A stretch of 6,870 nt of DNA from Roseiflexaceae bacterium (lineage in GTDB: Bacteria; Chloroflexota; Chloroflexia; Chloroflexales; Roseiflexaceae): the NCBI GenBank assembly GCA_947462525.1, contig CANHPK010000082.1:1-6870 (forward strand), given 5' to 3'. The translations under genes and the position numbers were made by a program. This document shows, piece after piece, positions 1 through 5,028 of the stretch. Below the pieces are notes generated by a model. That model saw nothing but the letters and a program-made list of their open reading frames with translations, searched no databases and was not told the DNA's origin. Position 1 is the first letter of the stretch; every line of letters begins with the position of its first letter.

Positions 1-11
1 ACTCTGAACCA

Positions 12-128
12 TTGGCGTGCATGAAGCGGAGTGGACCCACCCCGTCCCATCCCGAACCGGGTCGTGAAACACTCCAGCGCTGAAGGTACTGCAAGGTTGC
101 CTTGTGGGAGACTAGGTCTGTGCGCCAT
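12..128 (+). rRNA. rrf: 5S ribosomal RNA
   Basis: This is the 5S rRNA of the large ribosomal subunit. It carries the conserved block CCCATCCCGAACC near 49 and the CTCCAGCGC segment near 72. The ends are set by the terminal helix I: 13-21 (TGGCGTGCA) pairs with 119-127 (TGTGCGCCA) over 9 bp including two G-U pairs. That gives about 117 nt, a normal 5S length. The bases before it are presumably the end of the 23S-5S spacer, so the window opens at the tail of an rRNA operon. An initiator tRNA follows after only 6 nt, so the two are almost certainly cotranscribed. The exact processed ends are uncertain by 1-3 nt. Confidence 0.95.
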
Positions 129-134
129 CTATAT

Positions 135-202
<68 letters not shown>

Positions 203-209
<7 letters not shown>

Positions 210-218
210 ATTGGTAGC
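203..218. repeat. Perfect 16-bp palindrome across the tRNA 3' end
   Basis: GCTACCAATTGGTAGC is a perfect self-complementary 16-mer. Its left half is the last acceptor bases, discriminator and CCA of tRNA copy 1, and its right half mirrors them just downstream. The second tRNA copy lacks the mirror. As RNA it has no loop, so a simple hairpin would have to open its centre. It may be chance or the trace of an inversion or recombination event. Confidence 0.6.
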
Positions 219-219
219 A

Positions 220-252
220 AACCCCTCTGAATGCTTGTCATTCAGAGGGGTT
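220..252 (+). terminator. Terminator-like hairpin after tRNA-fMet copy 1
   Basis: A perfect 14-bp stem (220-233 with 239-252, arm AACCCCTCTGAATG) encloses a 5-nt loop. It begins 11 nt after the tRNA CCA end and is the likely end of the rRNA-tRNA transcript. The stem is strong, but only two T residues follow it (TTCC), so it is a weak classical terminator. It could instead be a processing signal or 3' stabiliser that lets some transcription reach the second tRNA. Confidence 0.75.
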
Positions 253-293
253 CCGCATTGATCAAGCATTTTGTTTGCTTATGCACGGTGATG

Positions 294-364
294 CAACAGA
301 TTGTCTGACAATCTATCGATGTCATCCTCTCTGATCTACATGACGTTGAAAGCACAATCTGTTG
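294..364 (+). repeat. 11-bp inverted repeat with a competing internal hairpin
   Basis: The arm at 294-304 (CAACAGATTGT) is exactly complementary to 354-364 (ACAATCTGTTG) across 49 nt. The same left arm can also pair locally: 298-304 with 308-314, a 7-bp stem with a 3-nt loop. The two pairings exclude each other. The region lies between the first tRNA's hairpin and the second tRNA. No gene was recognised in the 254-428 spacer. Any regulatory role is inference. Confidence 0.5.
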
Positions 365-412
365 GAACCTCTCCTATCATAGGATTCTCATATGAGGCGT
401 ACGGAATAAGCG

Positions 413-418
413 TATACT
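413..418 (+). promoter_or_regulatory. Possible -10 box for tRNA-fMet copy 2
   Basis: TATACT is a 4/6 match to the sigma-70 -10 consensus (TATAAT), 10 nt before the tRNA starts, which would give a very short leader. No convincing -35 was found at 16-18 bp. Upstream instead lie two short dyads, CCTATCATAGG (373-383) and CTCATATGAG (387-396). Read-through from the rRNA operon is the alternative source of this tRNA. Confidence 0.3.
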
Positions 419-428
419 AGTCACATGA

Positions 429-503
429 CGCGGCGTGGAGCAGTGGCAGCTCGTTGGGCTCATAACCCAAAGGTCAGTGGTTCGAATCCGCTCGCCGCTA
501 CCA
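429..503 (+). tRNA. Initiator tRNA-fMet (CAT), copy 2
   Basis: A second 75-nt initiator tRNA with anticodon CAT at 461-463, three G-C pairs closing the anticodon loop (456-458 with 466-468), an A11-U24 pair, a C-U mismatch at 1:72 and encoded CCA (501-503). It differs from copy 1 at four bases. Two of these form a compensatory change in the anticodon stem (C161-G175 becomes T455-A469). One turns an acceptor G-U pair into C-G (T140 to C434). One is in the D-loop (T153 to C447). The pattern of substitution argues that both copies are functional. A terminator with a T-tract follows within 5 nt. Confidence 0.97.
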
Positions 504-507
504 ATAC

Positions 508-545
508 CCCTTCTCTGATGATATGCAGAGAAGGGTTTTCTTTTA
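508..545 (+). terminator. Intrinsic terminator after tRNA-fMet copy 2
   Basis: A perfect 10-bp stem (CCCTTCTCTG at 508-517 with 526-535) with an 8-nt loop is followed by the T-rich tract TTTTCTTTT. It is a classical rho-independent terminator for the tRNA. Its T-tract overlaps the stop codon of the convergent ATPase gene, so there is no free intergenic space. The minus strand has no matching T-run, so it may not stop transcription of the ATPase. Confidence 0.85.
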
Positions 546-1271
546 CTCATCAGCAAAGAGTTGCCGAAAGTATTGTTCGGGCTTCGCCAGGAAGTCGCGT
601 GCGAGGCGGATGTGCTCGGTGTCACGAAAATCAACGACACTGAGTGTGTCGCCGTCGGTACTAATCACTTCGGCCCCTGGGTAACACAAGAGCATGGGTG
701 AATGTGTCGCGATGATGAACTGTGCACGACCAGATTTGGTCAGCTGATGCATGATTCGCATAAAGACCAATTGGCGTTGCGGCGATAATGCTGCTTCGGG
801 TTCATCGAGAATGAAGAGACCTTTTTGAAATCGATTCGTAAAGAGGCTCAAAAATGACTCTCCGTGTGATTGATGGTGGAGTGATTTGCCGCCGTATGCG
901 TCGAGCATGATTGCATCGTCACTGGCTATGTAATCGACATACGTTGCAAAGTTGTAAAAGCTTTCAGCCCGCAAGAAGAAGCCCTCAGTTATTTTTGGGA
1001 ACCACGAGAGTCTGAGTGAATCAGCAAATGGTGATTCGCTTTGGTGGTGGTCATATCGTTGATTTCGTCCACCACCTGCTACATGGAACTCACATTTCGA
1101 TGCTATTGCCTCGAGCAGAGTAGACTTTCCGGATCCGTTTTCGCCCACAAAAATCGTCACATCGCTGTGCAGATCAAGCTGAAATCCCTTGGCGATAAAG
1201 GAAATGGTGTACGGATAGGTGTCGGTAGCCGGATGACCGGGGATGGTAGATATTGTTTTGAGAAATGGCAT
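543..1271 (-). CDS. Stand-alone AAA/ABC-type ATPase
   Basis: A predicted soluble ATPase of 242 residues with an ABC/SMC-like nucleotide-binding fold and no membrane segment. The Walker A GENGSGKST is at residues 43-51. An ABC-signature-like SHGESF lies at about 135-140. The Walker B with catalytic acid, ILDEPEAALSP, lies at about 154-164, and the switch histidine in IIATHSP is at 190. The start is placed at the ATG at 1269-1271 because GAGGGA lies 3 nt upstream and because related proteins begin with a similar MxFLKxI segment. The frame stays open to a TTG at 1406, giving 45 extra residues of unlikely composition. Such small 'AAA family ATPases' are widespread and mostly uncharacterised; some resemble RecF/OLD-type or defence ATPases, but no partner nuclease or sensor is seen here. 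It is transcribed divergently from the PadR operon and may share its control region. The function is unknown. Confidence 0.9.
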   Translation of the reverse strand: MPFLKTISTIPGHPATDTYPYTISFIAKGFQLDLHSDVTIFVGENGSGKSTLLEAIASKCEFHVAGGGRNQRYDHHQSESPFADSLRLSWFPKITEGFFLRAESFYNFATYVDYIASDDAIMLDAYGGKSLHHQSHGESFLSLFTNRFQKGLFILDEPEAALSPQRQLVFMRIMHQLTKSGRAQFIIATHSPMLLCYPGAEVISTDGDTLSVVDFRDTEHIRLARDFLAKPEQYFRQLFADE

Positions 1272-1409
1272 TTGTCCCTCACCATTGAATGATCTGTTGT
1301 GTAGAGTTCTTGGTATTGTGCATGAAGTTATAGAGATGCGTGTTGAAGAGCGTATGTATACAACGCATTTTGCTGATAACGCTGCACGTTTAACCAGGAA
1401 CCGCAATTC

Positions 1410-1439
1410 GTTATATCATATATTGATATAGTGTATCAA
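1410..1439 (-). promoter_or_regulatory. Possible promoter of the ATPase gene
   Basis: On the minus strand TTGATA (1439-1434) and TATAAC (1415-1410) are 18 bp apart and would start transcription near 1403, leaving a leader of about 130 nt. Much of this match is forced by the perfect inverted repeat it lies in, because the plus strand has the mirror-image promoter. It is therefore less certain than the PadR promoter. Confidence 0.4.
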
Positions 1440-1450
1440 TATATGATATA
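1412..1450. promoter_or_regulatory. Double-dyad operator, probably for the PadR repressor
   Basis: A perfect 17-bp inverted repeat (1412-1428 against 1434-1450) has a 5-bp centre, TAGTG. Each half is itself a dyad: TATATCA-N5-TGATATA at 1412-1430 and TGTATCA-N5-TGATATA at 1432-1450, with centres 20 bp (about two helical turns) apart. This fits two repressor dimers on one DNA face. PadR-family repressors commonly bind AT-rich palindromes upstream of their own gene. The element covers the -35 and touches the -10 of the PadR gene, and overlaps a mirror-image promoter facing the ATPase gene. Binding by this PadR protein is inferred from position and symmetry. Confidence 0.8.
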
Positions 1451-1452
1451 GT
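1423..1452 (+). promoter_or_regulatory. Promoter of the PadR-DUF2812-CPBP operon
   Basis: TTGATA (1423-1428) and TATAGT (1447-1452) are separated by 18 bp, five of six matches each to the sigma-70 boxes. The predicted start is near 1459, about 20 nt before the PadR start codon. The core lies inside the double-dyad operator, so a bound repressor would block RNA polymerase. This is the arrangement expected for autorepression. Confidence 0.65.
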
Positions 1453-1479
1453 CTGTTTGGGAGCATACAGGAGTCACTG

Positions 1480-1815
1480 ATGTCACGAAGAGCAGCGCTC
1501 AGTAATGGCGAGTTGAACGATTCGCAGTTTTATATATTGGCAGCCCTCGTGGTGCCGCGACATGGCTATGCCGTGATGCAACTGTTGATGGATGTGCCTG
1601 ATCAAATCACCCATGTCGGTCCAGCGACACTGTATACGACACTACATCAACTCGTCGAGGCAGGGTTGCTGGAGCGCTGTGCATCCGAAGGGGTGAGCAA
1701 AGTCTATGTCATCACACAAGAGGGACGTAGGCGGCTCGTGAACGAAATTGCACGCAAGCAGGCGATGGTGGAGTTTGCGCAACGGGCGATGGAGGGGAGA
1801 ACTCATCATGAATGA
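1480..1815 (+). CDS. PadR-family transcriptional regulator
   Basis: A short (111 aa) cytosolic winged-helix repressor of the PadR family. The N-terminal helix region (residues 13-40) contains the family motif HGYAVMQLL. The recognition helix is in GPATLYTTLHQLVEAGLLE (47-65), and the wing is GVSKVYVITQEGRRRL (71-86). A basic C-terminal helix (88-105) would form the dimer arm. The large C-terminal domain of long PadR proteins is absent, so this is the small subtype. The start is supported by AGGAG 6 nt upstream. It is the first gene of a five-gene operon, and its last 8 bases overlap the next gene (ATGAATGA). It probably represses its own operon by binding the palindromes at 1412-1450; the inducing signal is unknown. 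Short PadR regulators are often encoded beside DUF2812 or DUF1048 membrane proteins, as here. Confidence 0.93.
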   Translation: MSRRAALSNGELNDSQFYILAALVVPRHGYAVMQLLMDVPDQITHVGPATLYTTLHQLVEAGLLERCASEGVSKVYVITQEGRRRLVNEIARKQAMVEFAQRAMEGRTHHE

Positions 1816-2446
1816 ACCTAATCTGCGGTATGAACCAAGGCAAGGCGTTGCTTTTGACGAGACAAGTGACATGCACCGTCTCAGCACCTTGGCTGCTGAG
1901 GGATGGCGTTTGATTGGATTCAAAGGATTGCGTTACGTGCTCGAGCCAGCGCCACCTGAGCAACTCATCTTCGCGTTGGACTACATGTATGAGCCAGATG
2001 AAGAGTATATTGCGCTCAGTCGTGCCAGTGGGTGGGAACGCGTGGTGACAATGGATGGCTTGATTCATGTTTTCAGGGCAGCACCAGGCACACCTACGAT
2101 GTTTTCGACGACTGAGTCACAGCAAAAGCTTCAACGAGTACATCGACGGTTGCTTGTGCCGGTGATTGTGAGCACGGTGGTGACGGTACTTGTATGGTGG
2201 GCGATGGTGCAGTGGGGGCAACCGTGGCGCGCACAGCGTGAGCCGCAATGGTTGTTGCTTGTGGGCACACTGGGGATGTTCGGAGCGGTAGTGGCAGTAC
2301 AAACCCTGTTTGTGTATACGTTTATGCCGTGGTTGGCCTATCGACTGCGTGGGTGGCGTGGTCCGGGTCAGGTGGTTCTGTCGTCCATGCGCATTGTCAT
2401 ACCGCTGGTTACGGTGGTGGCCTTTTTGTGGTTGATGGTATGGTGA
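1808..2446 (+). CDS. DUF2812-like membrane protein, copy A
   Basis: This 212-residue protein has a cytosolic N-terminal domain followed by three predicted membrane helices. Residues 21-95 carry the pattern I associate with DUF2812: a helix ending in LAAEGW (28-33), LDY (57-59), EEYIALSRASGWERV (65-79) and IHVFRA (86-91). A short PGTPTMFS linker (93-100) follows, then a basic amphipathic stretch. Predicted helices are at about 114-136, 148-173 and 194-211, with PWLAY after the second. The start ATG at 1808 overlaps the PadR stop and has GGAGGGG 9 nt upstream; an in-frame TTG at 1748 lies inside padR and is rejected. It lacks the PITR-containing N-terminus of copies B and C, so it is the most diverged paralogue. 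The function is unknown; coupling to PadR suggests a signalling or stress role. Confidence 0.85.
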   Translation: MNEPNLRYEPRQGVAFDETSDMHRLSTLAAEGWRLIGFKGLRYVLEPAPPEQLIFALDYMYEPDEEYIALSRASGWERVVTMDGLIHVFRAAPGTPTMFSTTESQQKLQRVHRRLLVPVIVSTVVTVLVWWAMVQWGQPWRAQREPQWLLLVGTLGMFGAVVAVQTLFVYTFMPWLAYRLRGWRGPGQVVLSSMRIVIPLVTVVAFLWLMVW

Positions 2447-2453
2447 GGGTGAT

Positions 2454-3125
2454 ATGGCAATGTATGAATCAACGTGGCAAAAGCTCATCCCGATTACTCG
2501 AATCGAGTTGGTTGCAGGCTTGTCGTGCTGTGTGGAAGAAGATCTGCACCGTCTCAGTCAGTGGGCGGCGGAGGGATGGCAGGTTGTAGAGGTGCGTAGG
2601 ATGTGTGTGGTGCTTGAACGCACGTCCCCAGCGCGGGTTGAATGTGCACTGGACTATCAGCACTACCCCGACGGCGAATATTTCGAACTCTGTCGCATGG
2701 CCGGATGGACGCATGTAGTGTCGCTGTCGCAATCCATCCATCTTTTTAACGCTCCCATCGGCACTCGATCGATGTTTAGTGCCCACGATGCGACCACGGT
2801 GCTCAGGGCACAACAACGATTGCAACGAGCGGTGTCGTTGCGTGGTCTCGCTCTCATGATCGGAGTATGGCTTGTAACAGCACTGGTATGGCCTTGGATT
2901 GCAACACATGCTGATGGATTGTTTGCGTGGGTGCTGGTGGGCAGTGGATTTGTTAGCATGTACGCCCTGATGGTGATGGTGTGGTACACCGCACTCCCGT
3001 GGGTGGTGTATCAGATGTGCCGGTACGGAGTGAACATACGTTGGTCGCGCCGTGGTGCACGGATGTGTGTTGATGGGCTGAGTGTCGTCGCTGGGGCGCT
3101 CTGTGGCTGGATGGTTGCATACTAG
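2454..3125 (+). CDS. DUF2812-like membrane protein, copy B
   Basis: A 223-residue paralogue of the preceding and following genes. The N-terminus has an extra LIPITR segment (11-16), shared with copy C. The DUF2812-like domain follows: LHRLSQWAAEGW (31-42), ALDYQ (65-69), GEYFELCRMAGWTHV (74-88) and IHLFNA (95-100). The linker is IGTRSMFS (102-109), where copies A and C have PGT. Predicted membrane helices lie at about 130-151, 155-178 and 204-222, with LPWVVY after the second. The gene starts 7 nt after copy A, with GAGGGT 3 nt before the ATG; the ATG at 2460 is an alternative. It is richer in cysteine (seven by my reading, including CC at 25-26) than copy A. No catalytic motif is visible. 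The function is unknown. Confidence 0.87.
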   Translation: MAMYESTWQKLIPITRIELVAGLSCCVEEDLHRLSQWAAEGWQVVEVRRMCVVLERTSPARVECALDYQHYPDGEYFELCRMAGWTHVVSLSQSIHLFNAPIGTRSMFSAHDATTVLRAQQRLQRAVSLRGLALMIGVWLVTALVWPWIATHADGLFAWVLVGSGFVSMYALMVMVWYTALPWVVYQMCRYGVNIRWSRRGARMCVDGLSVVAGALCGWMVAY

Positions 3126-3138
3126 AGAGGGACCGGAG

Positions 3139-3810
3139 ATGCGTACACCACGAAAAATACTCCCGATTACCCGTCGCGAGATCGGCTCTGGACTGGCATT
3201 TGCCGAAGAGCACGATCTACAGCGGTTGGTGCGGTGGGCGGCAGAAGGTTGGCGATTGGTGCAGATCCGTGGGTTGTACATGGTGCTCGAACAGGCTCCA
3301 CCCGAGCAGTGCGTTTTTGCCATTGACTACCAAGCAACGCCTGACCCAGAGTACTTCGAAGTCTGCGCTGCTGCCGGATGGACACATGTGCTCTCGGTCG
3401 AACAGCACATCCATCTCTTTCGTGCAGTTCCTGGTACCCAGTCGATTTTTAGTGCCAATGATGCCATTGTCAAATACGAACGGGCTGCACGGATGTTTGC
3501 AAAACCAGCATTGTGGAGCAGTGTTGTGCTGGTGCTGAGTATCTGTGTTGTCCTGCTTCGTGGACAGCCATGGGTGGCGGCCTCTGTCGACCGCGCAGTG
3601 TTGACTACCATTGATTGGGTGAGTGTCCTGTTGGTGACGCTTGCCGGGACGTTGTGGGTGTTCACCGCATTGCCATGGAGTGCCTATCGGCTCCGAGCCA
3701 GTGGATACACATTGCAGTGGAGTCGGTTGGCATATATCGTGGTGTTTGCGGTTTGTGGCGCCTGCATTGGGTATTTTGTTGGCGCACGGGTCGCCGGAGC
3801 GGGATGGTAA
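3139..3810 (+). CDS. DUF2812-like membrane protein, copy C
   Basis: The third paralogue, 223 residues. It resembles copy B closely in the N-terminal part: ILPITRREI (7-15), DLQRLVRWAAEGW (26-38), AIDYQ (61-65), EYFEVCAAAGWTHV (71-84) and IHLFRA (91-96). The linker is PGTQSIFS (98-105). Predicted membrane helices are at about 124-143, 158-179 and 197-215, with LPWSAYRL after the second. The start ATG at 3139 has AGGGA 6 nt upstream and lies 13 nt after copy B; an in-frame ATG at 3082 would sit inside copy B and has no ribosome site. B and C look like the more recent duplication, and A the older. A protease gene follows after 18 nt. The function is unknown. Confidence 0.87.
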   Translation: MRTPRKILPITRREIGSGLAFAEEHDLQRLVRWAAEGWRLVQIRGLYMVLEQAPPEQCVFAIDYQATPDPEYFEVCAAAGWTHVLSVEQHIHLFRAVPGTQSIFSANDAIVKYERAARMFAKPALWSSVVLVLSICVVLLRGQPWVAASVDRAVLTTIDWVSVLLVTLAGTLWVFTALPWSAYRLRASGYTLQWSRLAYIVVFAVCGACIGYFVGARVAGAGW

Positions 3811-3828
3811 CAAGAAAGGAGCGCGTGT

Positions 3829-4689
3829 ATGAATTGGGTACGAAACACAGAGTCGGGCAATAGCAAGTGGTGGAGTTGGTGGCTTGGGATTGTGGTCATT
3901 CTGGTCTTTTATATGGTGTTGGGCGCAATCCCTGTCGGCATAGGTGCAGCGACTGGGTTGATAGAGCTCGATGGGAGCGGTAGTCTCATGGGTGGTTCGG
4001 CAAAGCCCATCCAATTTGTCCTGCTGATGTTTTCGCCCGTGATGCTCTTTGTTGGTGTGTGGGCGGCACAGCGCCTGGTGCATCGCCGTTCTCTGAGTGC
4101 ATTATTAAGTGCCAATGGATTTCGCTGGCCACTGATGTGGCAAGGTATGGGAATCTGGTTGGCGCTCGGGATACTCATCACGGTGGTGGAGTGGTTGCTG
4201 CACCCCGATCGATATAGTTGGTCGTTCGATTTCGACCGTTGGATTCTGATTGCACCATTAGTGCTATTGATTATCCCCTTCCAAGCTGCCGGCGAAGAGC
4301 TCTTCTTCCGTGGGTATCTCATGCAGGCAATCGCGCGTCTGCGTGCACATCCGGTCCTGTTGGTGCTTGCCTCAGGGGTCTTGTTTATGCTGCCCCATCT
4401 GGCCAATCCCGAAATGAGCAACGCATTGGGTGGGCAACTGCCCATGGCGTTGAACTACTTTTTGATGGGCGTCGGCTTGGGTTGGGTGAGTCTGCGTGAC
4501 GATGGCGTCGAGCGTGCCATTGGCATCCATGTCGTCAACAACCTCTATGCAGGGGTCGCAGTGGGATATGCCAATTCAGTCCTTTCTACACCGACGTTCT
4601 TCGAGGCGAATGTCATCGATGGCTGGTTTGGCGTGGGAGCCATTGTCTGCGCGTTTGCTGTGGTCCTAGCAATCAAACCCCGACCTTGA
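3829..4689 (+). CDS. CPBP-family intramembrane glutamic protease
   Basis: An integral membrane protease of the CPBP/Abi family (related to CAAX protease Rce1), 286 aa with about eight predicted helices (near 16-42, 60-80, 103-123, 138-153, 173-190, 205-222, 228-246 and 265-282). All three family motifs are present. They are EELFFR at 156-161 (catalytic glutamates E156/E157, with R161), F186xxxH190 in FMLPH, and H234xxxN238 in HVVNN. Catalytic activity inside the membrane is therefore likely. AAAGGAG lies 7 nt before the ATG. It is the last gene of the PadR operon, 18 nt after copy C, with a terminator 13 nt beyond its stop. Bacterial relatives include bacteriocin-immunity and signalling proteases. 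Here the adjacent three-helix DUF2812 proteins are candidate substrates or partners, which is inference from neighbourhood only. Confidence 0.92.
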   Translation: MNWVRNTESGNSKWWSWWLGIVVILVFYMVLGAIPVGIGAATGLIELDGSGSLMGGSAKPIQFVLLMFSPVMLFVGVWAAQRLVHRRSLSALLSANGFRWPLMWQGMGIWLALGILITVVEWLLHPDRYSWSFDFDRWILIAPLVLLIIPFQAAGEELFFRGYLMQAIARLRAHPVLLVLASGVLFMLPHLANPEMSNALGGQLPMALNYFLMGVGLGWVSLRDDGVERAIGIHVVNNLYAGVAVGYANSVLSTPTFFEANVIDGWFGVGAIVCAFAVVLAIKPRP

Positions 4690-4701
4690 GTTTTGGACGA
4701 G

Positions 4702-4748
4702 ACTGCCAGCGCTCCACAGCGAGCGTTGGCAGTTTTTCTGATTTTTTC
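4702..4748 (+). terminator. Intrinsic terminator of the PadR-DUF2812-CPBP operon
   Basis: A 12-bp stem (ACTGCCAGCGCT at 4702-4713 with 4722-4733, one G-U pair) and an 8-nt loop are followed by TTTTT and, after CTGA, TTTTTT. It begins 13 nt after the protease stop codon and closes the operon cleanly. Confidence 0.92.
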
Positions 4749-4966
4749 ATGAACTATACACATTTGCATAAATACTAACAACACTCGTATTCATTTTTTC
4801 GTAATGTTTACGGTGGGTTATGGAAAAGAAAAGCGTCTGCTGTTCGGTGCATTGTCGGGATGCAATCAGTCAGTACGATCGACTCATCCAGCACTACGAA
4901 AATCAGCAACAGTGTCGGCGAAAACGCATAAATCTCAGTGCACGGTGTGGGCCTGATTTCTCTACA
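4749..4966. other. Non-coding spacer before the prs promoter
   Basis: No gene is supported here. The first part is AT-rich and contains two similar tracts (ATTTTTTCATGAA near 4741 and CATTTTTTCGTAA near 4792). A weak promoter-like pair TTGCAT (4764-4769) and TATTCA (4788-4793) is present. A 70-codon open frame starting at 4820 is rejected because it lacks a ribosome site and resembles nothing recognised. Confidence 0.5.
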
Positions 4967-4995
4967 TTGCCGAGGGTTATGAATGAGATTACAAT
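4967..4995 (+). promoter_or_regulatory. Promoter of prs
   Basis: TTGCCG (4967-4972) and TACAAT (4990-4995) are separated by exactly 17 bp, a good sigma-70-type pair. Transcription would start near 5002, giving a leader of about 27 nt with GAGGGA (5020-5025) 3 nt before the ATG. The prs gene therefore seems to have its own promoter, independent of the terminated operon upstream. Confidence 0.65.
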
Positions 4996-5028
4996 ACAAG
5001 AACAAAACACTATTTCGACGAGGGATTC

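Noticed and set aside
425..643. A 72-codon open frame through the second tRNA
   Set aside because: It is a translation of the tRNA gene, its terminator and the ATPase 3' end, so it is not coding.
1272..1406. A 45-residue N-terminal extension of the ATPase from a TTG codon at 1406
   Set aside because: The TTG would lie at or next to the predicted transcription start with no ribosome site. The ATG at 1271 has GAGGGA at the same 3-nt spacing seen for prs and DUF2812 copy B.
1412..1450. Intrinsic terminator or transposon end
   Set aside because: The dyad is AT-only with no GC-rich stem and no T-run. Its position on the promoter just upstream of padR fits an operator, and no transposase or target duplication is seen.
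3217..4083. A long minus-strand open frame opposite DUF2812 copy C and the protease (similar minus frames lie opposite copy B and prs)
   Set aside because: It is antisense shadow coding of well-supported plus-strand genes: rich in His, Pro and Thr, with no domain or ribosome site recognised.
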